Notes under the pieces: generated by a model
What the model was told of the DNA's origin: nothing
Databases searched by the model: none
Seen by the model: the letters and a program-made list of their open reading frames with translations, nothing else
Shown here: one piece after another, positions 12,200-23,696 of the stretch
Layout of the letters: every line of letters begins with the position of its first letter
Numbering within the stretch: the stretch's first letter is position 1
Translations under genes and position numbers: made by a program
Assembly (NCBI GenBank): GCA_027924585.1
Contig: BSBM01000047.1
Coordinates: forward strand, 19,903,501 to 19,967,500
Reading direction: 5' to 3'
Length of the DNA stretch: 64,000 bases
DNA from: Larix kaempferi
Taxonomy: Eukaryota; Streptophyta; Pinopsida; Pinales; Pinaceae

Positions 12200-13052
12200 C
12201 ATCCCTTTTCTTCTTGTGATGGTGATCTTATTCCACATCAGTAGTTGAGGCTTCATGCTTGCTCTTGTTCGAGCTTGGGAAATTGCTAGCATAGTGACCA
12301 TAGGTCTTGCACCTATAGCATTGTATGTGAGATAAATCCTTCTTCTTCTTCTTCTTCTAATCTGGAGGAGGACTTGATCTCCTACCTTGGTGCTTGTGAT
12401 TGTGGAACTTTCTTCCTCTTCCCTTTCCTTTCTTGGCATGGTACATGAATGCTTGATTCTCCTTACGTTGAGTGCCATGAAGTCTCTGTCTTGCTGCTAT
12501 CCTTGCCTCTTTTTGAGTGCAATCTACCCATAACTTGTCAAATTTGGGCATCTTGGTTCGACCGCATATGGTTTGAATGAATGACTCCCAAGATGGTGGG
12601 AGACCATTTAGAGTAGTAATGACAAGCTCCTTATCATCAATGGAATCTCCACTGGTACTTAGCTTGTCCATTAGTTCTGTGATCCTCATGAAGTATGAGG
12701 CAATTGATTCTGACTTGGACATCTTCATGTTTGATAGTTGGTTGCTCAATGTGAGTCACATTGATACTACTATGTTCAAATAGATTCTTTAGGTTTTTCA
12801 ACATCTTTCTAGCATTCTTCTTTCCTGATATTTGAGGAACCAAGTGGTCTCTAACTGAGTCCACCAAAATCCTTCTTTCCCTGGCATCATTCTTCCTCCA
12901 TTGAGATTTGTCTTCTTCAACTTCTGGTTCTAGGACCTTCTCATTGACAAACTTCAAGAGATCATTTTCTTCTAATAAGAGAAGAACCCTAGACTTCCAA
13001 GATATGAAATTGGAAGCCCCATCCAGATGATCTTCAACTTTATTCCAATCAT
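12200..13052 (-). pseudogene. Copia gag, frameshifted
   Basis: Starts at the ATG at 13052 (MIG...). A one-base loss soon after shifts the frame relative to the related copy at 60169. 12637-12957 holds FVNEKVLEPEVEEDKSQW and DHLVPQISGKKNARKML; 12357-12749 holds MSKSESIASYFMRITEL and ALNGLPPSWESF-like sequence. A TAG follows SSPPPD, then comes the zinc knuckle CYRCKTYGHYASNF near 12280-12320, again with Phe in place of the last Cys. The TAG after PPPD also occurs in the copy at 60866. Confidence 0.85.
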
Positions 13053-13325
13053 CTTGACTGTAGATCTCAAGTAGAAACCCTAGCAGGAGCTAGGTCAAAA
13101 ATGAAAGTTGGATTCTTGAGAAACTGACTCCACAAGAAGATGCGCCCTAGCAAGGCGAGTTGAGAAAAGTTAGGGTCGATCCAAATCTGTGGAGGGAGTA
13201 GGTCAAAACTTGAAACCCTAATTTATGTTGCAGCTATAGAGTTAGATCAAAAAATGAAACTTCTCATAATTGGATTATGCCTTCACCAAAAGATGCGCCT
13301 TCCCTAGGGTGAAGTTTCCAAGGCT

Positions 13326-13706
13326 CTTTTTTCTATGAATGTGAATCTCTCTCCAAGTGATGTGAATCTCTCTCCAAGTGATGTGAATCTCTCTCTAAGT
13401 GATGTGAACTTGCTTGGTTGAGTGAATGACCAAATGAGGAAAACTTCATCTCTATTTATACACATGCCAAACTGGCTTTTTTCCCTAACTGAGCTGACTT
13501 GTCAAACTGACCGTGGCCGACTAGTCTTGGGGGAATATAAAAATACATTTAATAATTCTTTTCTTTATTTGATTTTCTCCCCAAGGTTTACATTGATTCT
13601 TTCAAGGGTTTACATGATTAATTACATCAAAGACATCTCCCATAGGAGGTACAAAGAAGTACAATAAAATACAATAAGAATAACTTCCGAAGTTGCACAA
13701 ATAACA
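13326..13706 (-). repeat. Truncated 5' LTR of the nested Copia
   Basis: Matches the outer part of the 3' LTR at 7673-8222. It lacks the U5 end and the primer site, and has lost three bases near its outer tip (AAATAACA versus AAATTCCAACA). The deletion joins LTR sequence to the leader at about 13326. Confidence 0.8.
13339..13403. repeat. 21-bp tandem repeat (3 units)
   Basis: GTGAATCTCTCTCCAAGTGAT recurs at about 13341, 13362 and 13383, with a partial fourth at 13404. The unit is single-copy in the other LTR (about 7917-7937), so it expanded here. Confidence 0.9.
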
Positions 13707-13711
13707 TGTAA

Positions 13712-15034
13712 AACCAAGAACATTAAACAAGGCACCATTAAACACAAGAAAATAACCTGAAGGATTCCAAAGAGAATTAGAACCCAATACCTTTACGGGA
13801 TAAGTGGCATTATCACCCAATTTCACTTGCATTCCTCTCTCTTGATCTTGAAACCTAATCAAGCATAAGCCATATGTCTCGTTGCACCACTATCCACATA
13901 ACATCCAACACTAGATATAGTGTTGGCATTAAAACAAGAGGCCATGGAGAATGTGGTCTCAAGCTTGGATCTTAATTCATCCAATTCAATGATAGTATTT
14001 GCACTCCCTACAATCTATTTATGTTGCTTGGCCTTCCCTTTCTTCTTCTCTATACATTGGCTAGCATAATGTCCCTTCCTAAAACATTTCACATGACTTA
14101 AACTCTCCTTACCTTGGTTTGAAGATTCATCTTTCTTACCCTTTGTGGTCCTCTTTTCTTGCCTCGTTTCCTCAACCTCCAACCAAGGGTAAGGTCTTCT
14201 ACTTCCCCTTCTATCACTGAATTGGATTATAATATTGTCTCTTCCCACACAAAGTCATCCCAAAGCTTCCCAAATGGGGGTATATTCTCATGAGCACAAA
14301 TACTCTAGATAGAGGGTTTCTAAGATGAAGAAAACTCATTCAAAGAAATATGCACCAACTCTTCATCTTCAACCTTCACCTCCATAGAATCCAACTTATT
14401 TCTCAACTGTGTGATCTCATCAAATAACTAGTCATGGAATCTATGTCACTCATGTGGAAGGCGGCGAGCTTATTCCTCAAGTGCATCTTGCGAGAAATAT
14501 TCACAATCTAGTACAACATTATCAAAGCATCATACATCTCCTTAGTCGTCTTCTTCTCTGCAACGTGTTAATCAAATAATCATTCACCACATCAAGAATG
14601 ATTTTCTTTACCTTGACCTCTTTCTTCTTGTAATCAACAAACTAAGCAAGGTTCATAGAAACAATAACCTTTTTCTCAACAAACTATCATATCTAAACCT
14701 CCTCTAGCAACATTTGCAATCTATACATCCAAGGTGTGAAGTTAGAAGAACCTTCTAACCTACCACACTCTCTAAGACCAAGAGTAATCATCCCTGCAAA
14801 ATCTAAAGAACTCCTCAAATAACAAATCGACAAACAAATCAAGTATAACGATCATATATCCCAAATTAAATCACCTCTCCAATCCCTAGAGCAACTAGGG
14901 CATTAACCCAACAAACCCTTCTAGATTACAAGTATTTATCCCAATCACGAATTGACTTCAACCAATGAATCTAGGGTTTCATACCAGTTGAAATATCCAA
15001 CTCCCTCAATGAGAGAGCAATCTCAACAAACCTT
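13712..15034 (-). pseudogene. Gag and protease of the 1.5-kb-LTR Copia
   Basis: The minus strand at 14015-14248 has a basic tail and a damaged zinc knuckle (VKCFRKGHYASQC; the second Cys is missing). About 13864-13900 reads CYVDSGATRHMA, the Copia protease active-site DSGA. 13712-13862 continues the protease (QVKLGDNATYPV), then is cut by the nested element and resumes at 7667. The capsid half upstream (14250-15034) is too broken to follow as one frame. Confidence 0.7.
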
Positions 15035-15047
15035 GGCTTTGATACCA
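15035..15047 (-). promoter_or_regulatory. Primer binding site (tRNA-Met type)
   Basis: The minus strand reads TGGTATCAAAGCC immediately inside the LTR end ...TTTGTACA. It matches the usual plant Copia primer site with one change (CAAAG for CAGAG). Confidence 0.85.
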
Positions 15048-16573
15048 TGTACAAATTTCGAGAACAAGGCAATCTTCATCAAGAAATTTGCACTATACCC
15101 AATCCAAAATTTTCATCTCACTTCAATGAGCTCACAAATTTATCACATTGAACTTTTAGCCTTGGCACTGAACATACACCTACAAATATCTTAGGTCCAT
15201 CCACCACTAATCTAAACCATTTAAAGTAGATAAACACTACAAAATCCTTCAACACTTGATCACTATAACAACCATTAGGGAAAGATCTAATCATGTATGC
15301 ATATATGAAAATTAAATTCATTAACAATGGAAATATAATAGCACATTTCATATCTTACGTTTCATTTAAGGTATGCCGAATTACTCAATATTTCAGCCTC
15401 ATTGTCCCAATAAATCATTGTATCAAAACAGCCATGAAACTTACTCAAACACACATGAAAACCATATCTGAAAATCAGATCTGCAATAAAAGAATTTAGC
15501 AGACCAATGGTACAACTCATTATTATCACAATATGGATAAAGTACAAAACATCAACTTTGTCAAAGTTGGCACATCAAGTCCTCCCACTTTACCCCTAGC
15601 AAAGACTTCTCAAAAACTTCTCAAACCCTAGCTAGGCCATCCACAATCACTGCAAACCCTAACCAACAAGAAGGCCTAGCAAAACATCCCACCAAACTAA
15701 CTAGCCACTCCAAGAGCTCAACAAAACACTAGCATCATACCCATAATCCAACCCTTCAATCCACACTTGCATCTCACAAGTTTTTCCCTTCACTTGCATC
15801 ACACAAGCTAAGGAACCCTAAAATGTGCCTCATGAGCACTATCCTTATTGCAAGAATAAATAATTGTTCTTCCATGATCCTCGAACACATCACCAACTAT
15901 CACATCTTTAAAACACAATATGAGTTGTAATTAAGACACTCTCCTTTTATATATGATTAGGTGAGGGGGGGTAACAATAATACATGGATCAAGTCCACTA
16001 GTAAACCCTAAGCTAAGTCAACAACAAAGCCCCAAGTGGAGTGCTACACTAAGCATGAATGCCACATGATGCAATAAGGTTTGTGCAAACCCCAAGGTGG
16101 GATGCCCTCTAAGTGTAAGTGTCCACATGTCAATTGCTCTAAGCAAGATGGCGCATCCTTCAAAATGGCTTCTCAACTCAAGCATTTTTCTTCAACAAAC
16201 ATGCAAATAGGGCCCAATGTTCCTAGGGATTCGTGTCCAACCTCTGAATACCTAATGCTCTCATCCAAGGTGATCACTCCACGTGTCCCAAGGGTTGATC
16301 CTCTTCAACAAGTATAGCCTTGTAAAAGACATCAAACTACTACATGTGTGCCAACTACCACATCAAGAAGTGTACTCCCTAGCTCTAATCTCAAGGTCAA
16401 GAAGTATGCCTCCCTAACTCGAATCCCAAGGTAAACATACACTCACTAAGGTCTCCAACTATAATTCAACCAAAATAAAACAAAGGGGCTAGGGGACCAA
16501 AAATCCTCGACATCACATGAAGCACTCCCCTAGCTAAGTGGAAGCACTTTTGAAGCAACCAAAAGCTAAAACA
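15048..16573 (-). repeat. 5' LTR of the 1.5-kb-LTR Copia
   Basis: About 1526 bp, minus strand TGTTTTAGC...TTGTACA. The partner is 4486-6158. Divergence between the two LTRs is high by eye, pointing to an old insertion. Confidence 0.8.
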
Positions 16574-17080
16574 GGCCTAATTGTACATGCTCTTAAGAGC
16601 ATGTATAGCACTTGGTACCTATGCATTCATTATCTATCACACCCTCAATAAGATCACAATCCAGAATAAGTACCCAATCCTTCACATGGGTGATTTTTTG
16701 GAAACACTAGAGGGAGAAAATTATTGAATAGAATTGACTTCAACAAATTTTTGTAGGCTCTTACCATGTTGGAAGTTGATGTTAAAAGTTTAGGAATATA
16801 GGATATATGAGTGGTTATTGATGGCTTTCAACCCACAATGCACAAGTAACTATTTTTTTACTCTAATGATGGCATTCATATTTCAACAAAACATGGGACA
16901 AACACCTTTCACATTGGTTCTCATAAACTTTTACCACCACATGCTTTATGCAACATAGAGAAACATGCATTTTCCATGAATGGCAACAAGTACATTAATT
17001 TCAATGTTTATAAGATAGGTTCAAACATGGTCAAAGAGGTTACAAGTCATTTGCATTTGACCAACCCCGACTAGAATTAA
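16574..17080 (+). pseudogene. Decayed Gypsy RT and downstream remnant
   Basis: The plus strand reads STWYLCIHY, then IQNKYPI-like and HMGDFLETLEGENYWNRIDF-like sequence across frames. This is the same RT segment as at 4184-4350, and it continues from the piece ending at 4485. Near 16880-16940, NMGQTPFTLVLINFYHH may derive from the end of a Gypsy integrase. Many stops are present, so the element is old. Confidence 0.55.
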
Positions 17081-17083
17081 TAT

Positions 17084-17245
17084 AGATCCATCTTAAACCT
17101 GGATCTATCAAGCACCCAAAGGGATCCAATTTTTTGAGATGTAAATTATTTTTATCTTAAAGTTTTTATACATCAAGAAAAAATTTACACCTCAAGAAAT
17201 TTGATCCCTCTCGATGCTTGAAACATCCAAGTTTAAGACGAATCT
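17084..17245. repeat. Foldback (MITE-like) inverted repeat
   Basis: The left arm (about 17085-17154, AGATCCATCTTAAACCTGGA...) is the imperfect reverse complement of the right arm (about 17171-17243, ...CCAAGTTTAAGACGAATCT), with a short loop near 17155-17170. Arms are about 70 bp. No coding capacity. I did not find a clear target duplication. Confidence 0.75.
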
Positions 17246-17273
17246 AAGCCGGTTTTATTTTTTTATTTTATGA

Positions 17274-17432
17274 GCCGACATGAATTTTTTATTACTTTTT
17301 TTATATTTTGTAACATTACGTTACATAACGTCACATCATCTCCCCCATACACATGATTTTTTTAATTACTTTTTATTTTGGGTAACATTACATTACGTTA
17401 TGTTATGTAACGTCACAACATCTCCCACGTAC
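17274..17432. repeat. Two-unit tandem repeat, about 78 bp
   Basis: The block ATGA-ATTTTTTATTACTTTTT...GTAACATTACGTTACATAACGTCAC...CATCTCCC occurs twice in a row (from about 17279 and 17353). Each unit holds a short palindromic GTTACATAACGT core. Confidence 0.75.
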
Positions 17433-19484
17433 TAGTCTTCTCCACCGTACTGGTCTATAAGCTACAAAGCTACCTAAACATGGTGAAATATACAAGTTCA
17501 TCTTGAGATTCTCTCGTGTCGCATGCACTCTTATTCAAAAATGCCAAGAAACTTGTATTTCAATGGAATGCAATACAAGTATTCAATGAACTCAATCATA
17601 GATTGTGCACAACGTCAATTATGTACCTACCAAACTCACACTAGCCCTTTTGAAATCAAATTTTAAACCTCAAAATAGGCACTCGGAGCCATTGTTCTAT
17701 TGCACAAACACCCAATTTCCTCTCTTTAAACCCTTCAATTATGTCGTTTAGAATTACTCAGTTTATGACTAAGATTTGTGTAAGTATTCCGGTTGCGTAA
17801 CAATGGCAAGGAGGCCGTTATTCATTGTGACCATACATCTTTTAAATTTTGTAGATTCGAAACAAATTACAGAATGCACGTTGGTTTAAGTGGATGACTT
17901 ACATATTAGATTGAATCAACTTATCATATTTCCATGGAAAATTGTGTTCAAATGGGATCAAAACATGATAAACTGAAACTCATCTTGGGGGCACAATAAT
18001 TCAAGGCAAGAAGTCATTTAAAAATCCAAAAGACCTTAGCAGTCTTGTAAAAGTACTTCGATTGGCCTCTCCTCTATGCATCTATAGATAACTGGATCAA
18101 GGCCCACGGGTTGTGTTGCTTGCACTATTGCTAAATTAACCAACAGGAAGAGGGTTCTATACACATCAGTTCCCATTGTTTCACACCCATAGGAGTTTTC
18201 CTCCATGGATTTTCTGACTTAATTTCCAACAATAGCCAAAACCAAGATGCAAGCTTTCCAGTAGTCCAATGGTTCCTAAAGATGGCAATATTAGCACCTT
18301 GAAGGAAGATTGGCTTAGTGGAGGTCCGGAGGACACAATGAAACGATTATTTTCACGTCTTGGTCAATTTTGGGTTGCCCAGATCCAACGTATCATACAA
18401 AGATCACAAATCCTAAACTTTTGGAAATTCCTTTGGAGCATCCTAGACACAAGGCTAGATATCTCCACATCCTTTCATCAATAGACGGATGTATTCACCG
18501 CTGTGCATACAATCATTTCCACGCTGCGCATGGGATGAATATATTTCATTCAACACAACTACAACCATGCTCAACACGATGACAGTATGTACCGTTTGAC
18601 CACCACATTGGTTTTTGACCTGTATATTGAGTTGTAGATTCTATGAATAACAAGTTGCAATCATTACAACAATATTTTCCGCCTCAGATCACTATCTACA
18701 CACAGAATATTGATTTAATTATATATTTTTTAGCACAAGTTGATAATAAAATAAACAAGGTAACATCAGGTCTTGTGTTGTGGCCTAATTTCTTTCTATC
18801 CTTAAGGTAGCAAATGCCTAGAGAGCTGATGACATACACATGAGGTGACAAAAATCGAAAGAGATTAACAATTAGCTTGTAAACTCAATTTTCATTACAT
18901 GCTTCGCATCAAAAATTAATCAAAGTTAGAAATCGGGATACCTCCTTTTGTAAGAAATTTAAATACTATTCTGTGTCTGTCAGCATGTAAACAGTTAAAT
19001 GGCAATATACTGCAGCAAGTTCAAGTCGTTACTTCGCAAATATTGTCACACAGTAGAGACATTTTTTAGTGAAATATAGATCAAAGATTCATTAAAATGC
19101 AGGTCCACTATTATACAAAAGACAATTGAGCCACAAGTAAGAGCAGAACATGTATGCAATTACAACAACTGGCATGGAACTCAGAACTGTTCTCCCGGGT
19201 GGTTTCAATTTTTCAGATTTTTACCATGTTCTTGACCAAATAACATGTTTTCAATGTGCCTTCCAGTTAAGATAGTGCTCGCAAATATTAAGCATGTGAA
19301 TCATCTGCATGCATAAGATACCATGCTCAAACAGCTTCAAGCAAGGGAACAGTAAACTGCCATCAGCAGAAGATATTTAACAGAACATAAGAAAGGCTCC
19401 CTAAAGTACAACTATCAAAAAGCTAATGAAATTTCAGTCAACAATGTGCCACCAGATATGAATACACCCAAAATGTATATATTT
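17433..19484. other. Gene-poor stretch and 3' flank of the VPS9A gene
   Basis: The last part, about 18900-19484, should include the 3' untranslated region of the minus-strand gene ending at 19485. Its polyadenylation site cannot be fixed from sequence alone. A frame at 18269-18582 has no recognisable motif and I do not call it. No element ends were seen. Confidence 0.5.
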
Positions 19485-20645
19485 TTACAGTCCTTCATTG
19501 CCCTTGTCATTTGATGGAGCTACTTCAGGGAGTAACATTTCTGCAGAAGATACAGAAGATTGTTCGCCTGCCTTTGGCAAAACACATTCAAAATCCGATA
19601 CTGACACTACATCCCCACTACTTCCATTTTCTGTGCCATGATCAACTTCAGAACCAGCTTCATTCAAATGAGCAGTAACTTCCATCACTATTGTTTTTAT
19701 TCTGTCAGATGCAGGAACTTCACCATACATATCCCCTGAACCACTAGAAAGAAGTTGACTCTCTGTATGATCTGACTCTGTATCCAATTGGAGGCCATTT
19801 TCATCAACATCTTTCATCAATTCCTGATTAAAACGCTTGATGTCTGATCTTCCACTGCCTTCATTCGTTGTAGACAAAGAAGGTGCTGACATGATTTTCT
19901 GATCATTCCGATCTCTCTCTTTCTTGGAGACATCCGACTCAACCTGCCTTGACTGTACATCACCTTTAAATGCAATCTGGCTCTTATGTGATGATGAACT
20001 CTCTACTGCATTTGAAAGTGAAACATATTTCAGTACAAGTTCTTTGTAAGCAATAAGCAATGTTTCAACATCTTCCACCCTCAAATCCCCAGCATTTGCA
20101 TACAAGAAGGGATATTCTCGAATTAGTTGACCAGTATGAGCTGCATGCAACACTGCAGCAGCTCCTTTCTCTTCTAGTTTGTGTACTGACATTCTACTTG
20201 CTTCTGAACTGTCTTTCACATATGCTTCATTACTCTTGTCCTTCTTTTCAGTAGATACTGGAGGCTGTTTTGCCGATGTTCTACTAGCTTGATGTTGATG
20301 TTCACCTAGAGGTTGGAATTCTTCATTTCCTTCCTTTTGATGTAATTTCTGTACTTGCATCTTTGATATAGTAGATTCTGACATGAATTGTACTGCTTCT
20401 GTAGCAGAGTGATTTGCAGGATAGTCCACATGATTTGTAGTACCATTGAAAAGTAACTTTGCTGCATGCATGTTCTTTTCAAATACTCCTTCCTCCATTG
20501 AAAGAGACTTGGCATCCATATTTTTTATGAAGGACTCTGCAGATACCAAATTAGTAAAGAAGTATGCAGCTTCAGAGACTAGCCGAGACTGTCGCCTGTA
20601 TTGCTGGATATACAAAAGATTTGAATGCAACTGAGGAGGGTTTGC
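19485..20645 (-). CDS. VPS9A: VPS9A-type RAB5/RABF GEF, last coding exon
   Basis: This exon encodes the C-terminal 386 residues and the stop codon. It opens with the end of the VPS9 catalytic domain (ANPPQLHSNLLYIQ, then SEAAYFFTN and SAESFI), followed by a long, acidic, Ser-rich tail. A plant-specific block near the middle reads YANAGDLRVEDVETLLIAYK. In Arabidopsis VPS9A the Tyr in the AAYFFTN segment is needed for exchange activity, and it is present here. The family activates RABF (RAB5-type) GTPases on endosomes by promoting GDP release. The acceptor reads TTTGCAG|GCAAAC on the minus strand. Phase matches the upstream exon (VTIK|ANPP). The tail is longer than I recall for Arabidopsis (total about 520 residues there). 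Confidence 0.93.
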   Translation of the reverse strand, partial: ANPPQLHSNLLYIQQYRRQSRLVSEAAYFFTNLVSAESFIKNMDAKSLSMEEGVFEKNMHAAKLLFNGTTNHVDYPANHSATEAVQFMSESTISKMQVQKLHQKEGNEEFQPLGEHQHQASRTSAKQPPVSTEKKDKSNEAYVKDSSEASRMSVHKLEEKGAAAVLHAAHTGQLIREYPFLYANAGDLRVEDVETLLIAYKELVLKYVSLSNAVESSSSHKSQIAFKGDVQSRQVESDVSKKERDRNDQKIMSAPSLSTTNEGSGRSDIKRFNQELMKDVDENGLQLDTESDHTESQLLSSGSGDMYGEVPASDRIKTIVMEVTAHLNEAGSEVDHGTENGSSGDVVSVSDFECVLPKAGEQSSVSSAEMLLPEVAPSNDKGNEGL

Positions 20646-21279
20646 CTGCAAATTAGAAGAGTGAGGCTTGAGAATGATTCCGAACGAATAGCAAAATGGC
20701 ACTGTATTCCATTTCACATGTTAGTTATATAAGCCCTAAACTCTAAATGCAGCAGATGATGTCCAGGAAATATTGTCCACAAAAATATTCCACTATTATA
20801 CAATTAAGAACAAAAATAGAAGAAAAGAAAGATGATTCAGATTTACCTATCACAAAGACGATGGGTTTACCAGGAATGCCATCCACGAATGTGGGGAAGC
20901 ATCCCTTAGGTTTTCCCACTAAGTTTTCCTTGGAAAATCATAAAAGGGACCTTTTCTTGTAAATGTGTGCACACACATGATAACGAAAGACTCTAGAATA
21001 TATTTTAATTGAATATCACAATTTGAAACAATTGATCTCCACACTTTAGTTGGATGAATCTATTAGAGCCTTTCTCTGACACTTGATATCATACAAACAA
21101 TAGATGGGAGTCTGAGACATATATAGTGTATACACTCCTCCATTGAAATAACTCTCGTGTGCTGTTTTCCCAGACAGTTTTATTATCTGTATTCCTGTCA
21201 CAAGCATGTATGGCAGCACCATAATGACCAAAGTGGCATGCAGAACAATGGTGTCATATAGCAACAATGGTATTCATGA

Positions 21280-23036
21280 TAGAAGACTGTTTGGGCAACC
21301 TAGATTGGGATCTGTTGCCACTGGATTGCGCACCTGGTTAATGCAGCAGAAATCTTGCCACTGCTCAGTGCACCCTTGGGGGCAAGTCTCGAGTCAAGGC
21401 TGTCACCTGATCTTGACTCCTCCGTTTAGGCTAACTCCTAACCGAAGCCAAGGGAGCAGTCCCTATGGAATGTTTCTAAGGTTAATAGAAAGAAAATTAT
21501 TAATTAAAGATTGTTTTTAGGAGTTTTTAGGGGGTATGATTAAACTGTCCAAGTTTGTTGCAAGAGTTTAAGGAAGTGCTTTCAACAGCAAATAATAAAC
21601 CACCACCAACATATAAAGATTTAACAACTTACTGATATTAAGCAAATACGAAATGATCGTTGTTGGAGACCAGTGCCAATGGAGTCAATATATAAAAATA
21701 GATGCTGCTGAAAGGGAAAGTTTTGCAAGTGTATCTTAGTTAGTTTTAAATTATTAAAGATGGAACTTAGTTACAGGAAAAAGGGAAACTTTAGATATAT
21801 CGTGAGGTACAAGGAGCAATGTCCGGAAATTAAGTGAAAGTGGCTCCTCATGAAGATGTGTGGGATGGAATGGAGTCTCGAGGGCGGTGTTCAACACTAC
21901 ACCAACAAGGGTGTAGCCTAACTGTGCCCTGAGGTCGCTTCCTAGTGGTTCCCGCTTCTTCTAAGAAATTTCCCCACGAAAAAATCAATGTTCTAAGTGT
22001 CGGATTTTCACTATGTTTGGAGTTGTTACTTTTATTATGATGAGTTTTTAATTAAATCTTGAGAATTAATAAGTTGCTACAACCCTTTATGGTTTCCCCA
22101 AGACCATGCAAATGCCCGCAAGGGGAAAGACAATACTTTGAGCGATAGCAAAATGTATGTTCCAATTTAAAATCAAAAAATAAAGATGTACTAAAGAAAA
22201 AGAAAACAAGAAATATAGATCACTGGATCTATGTGTCACTTTCTGATCAACCACCACTAATCGGCAATGCCTTTATGTGGTGGTGAGAACATACTTCGTG
22301 GCAACGAGATCGATGTTATTTCTAATTTACTTGCGAAATAAAATGGAAAAACTTATAAAATAAATCAAGTATACGGTCCTACAGTAAACGTGGTTTGTGT
22401 GCTTGTGTTCGTCAGAAAAAATTATACCACAACATTTAACACTAGGAACCCCCCCAGGGGGGGTGGGGTGTGGGCCCTGTGTAGCCCACCTGCTCTCGTT
22501 TAATGAGTTTTACAATACTTGCTCAAAGAAGTTCCTCTTAGTCCATTTAAACTTGGATCTAAGGGCTTATAAATTCAGAGAATGAAAGATTGGTAAAAGA
22601 GGGTCTTTGGAGTATATTTTTAGCACTTTCTAGCGAAAAATGGCCAAAGCTTCCTTCTCTTTTTCATTGGACCTGCTAAAAACCAACAAGTTAATTTGTT
22701 GGAATTTGATGGGAAAGATGAAACAAAAATAATAAAAAATTGAAAAGATTTTGTACTTGGAAAAATTTGGAAAAATGCTAAGTGTAAGTACAATATTTTA
22801 GCTTAGATCTGCTGAGAGATAAAGCTTCTTAAAAGTACTCAGATCTAACTATTTTAAACATGCTAAAGATAGATAGATTTAAATAATAAGCACGAATAAT
22901 ATGAATCTACTTCTCAAGCATTTGAAAAAACAAAAAATTGAAAGAGAGAGGGAGGAATTTTTGTTTGAGAAGATGGATGAAGCTCTGAAGCCAAAGCTTG
23001 ATCCTTGTAATATTTCTTGGAAGCTCCTACAAGTGA
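21280..23036 (-). repeat. Unclassified interspersed repeat, copy A
   Basis: The reverse complement of this stretch aligns with 42585-44480. Shared landmarks include TAAACGAGAGCAG followed by a GC-rich CCCACACCCCA...CCCCCTGGGGGG block, GTTTTTAGYAGGTCC, GTCTCGAGTCAAGGCTGTCA and a GGAGTCTCGAGGGCGGTGTT-like segment. No coding capacity and no clear ends. It could be an LTR or leader of a Gypsy element. Confidence 0.7.
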
Positions 23037-23096
23037 AATGTTAGCAAAAGAAAAAGTGCCCAAAGAAAAGAAGACACAACCGAGATTTGTCCTATG

Positions 23097-23332
23097 AGGA
23101 TTGTGGTTCTATGTGGACCAATATGAGTTATATGTGGACTCATATGAGTTGCGTTGATCGTACTCCTCGACGGACTGACTTGAGTTGATCATACTCCTCA
23201 ATGATTTGTCATGCAAGGATTGTGGCTCTTTGTGGACCGATATGAGTTCTATGTGGACGTATATGAGTTGAGTTGATCGCACTCCTCGACGGACTGAGTT
23301 GAGTTGATCGTACTCCTCGATGATTTGTTCAG
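23097..23332. repeat. Two-unit tandem repeat (about 119 bp) before a Copia 3' LTR
   Basis: AGGATTGTGG(T/C)TC...TGTGGACC starts at 23097 and again at 23216. Each unit has nested GAGTTGATCRTACTCCTC repeats. It lies just upstream of a polypurine tract and LTR, the same place as the arrays at 8400 and 36560. Confidence 0.85.
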
Positions 23333-23696
23333 TGAGAACTGATGTTTTGTGTGTGAATAGATGACCTTTCTTATGACGAAGAGATGTTCAAGACAACCAT
23401 GATGTTCAAATGATGATCAGATGTGTTCCAGCGTGATGATACCTCTTTAGCTAAGAGGGAGTGTTGATGCTAGTAGCTATGTGAGGTGTCCTCCTAGCTA
23501 AGTCGGCCCCAGAAGAAATAAAATAATAATTATTATTATGCAATAAAGACAAGTCAACTCGGGCAGATAGACAAGTCGGCCCCAGTGAAAAAGATCAGCC
23601 AAAATCAAAGTATAAATAAAGGGTGACACCTCACTCATTTCTCCCATCAAGCAAGTTCGCTCAAGCTCAAGAAGAAGTTCGCTCAAGGGTTGTAGA

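Larger units (their letters stand above)
7673..13706 (-). mobile_element. Nested Ty1/Copia element with perfect 5-bp TSD
   Basis: Bounded by TGTAA at 7668-7672 and TGTAA at 13707-13711. On the minus strand it has a truncated 5' LTR (13326-13706), gag, protease, integrase, RT and RNase H, a tandem-repeat 3' untranslated region and a 550-bp 3' LTR. The order PR-IN-RT-RH is diagnostic of Copia. Many stops and frameshifts, a missing primer site and a duplicated RT segment show it is dead. Its LTR family also occurs as the solo LTR at 23697-24240 and in the element at 59132. Confidence 0.9.
4486..16573 (-). mobile_element. Copia element with 1.5-kb LTRs, split by a nested Copia
   Basis: On the minus strand: 5' LTR 15048-16573, primer site, gag and protease (13712-15034), a nested element (7673-13706), protease/integrase remnants (6159-7667), polypurine tract, 3' LTR 4486-6158. 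RT and RNase H are missing between the integrase remnant and the polypurine tract, so the element is also internally deleted. It sits within a Gypsy RT, whose pieces lie at 4390-4485 and from 16574. The flanking 5-mers (GTGGG and GGCCT) do not match, so the ends have decayed or been trimmed. Continuity across the nest is supported by the protease frame that stops at 13712 and resumes at 7667. Confidence 0.75.

Noticed and set aside
18269-18582. Two overlapping plus-strand frames of about 70 codons
   Set aside because: No motif, no splice context and no second line of evidence.
21280-23036. rDNA or organelle-derived insertion (GC-rich blocks)
   Set aside because: No recognisable rRNA core or organellar gene; the block recurs as a dispersed repeat at 42585-44480.
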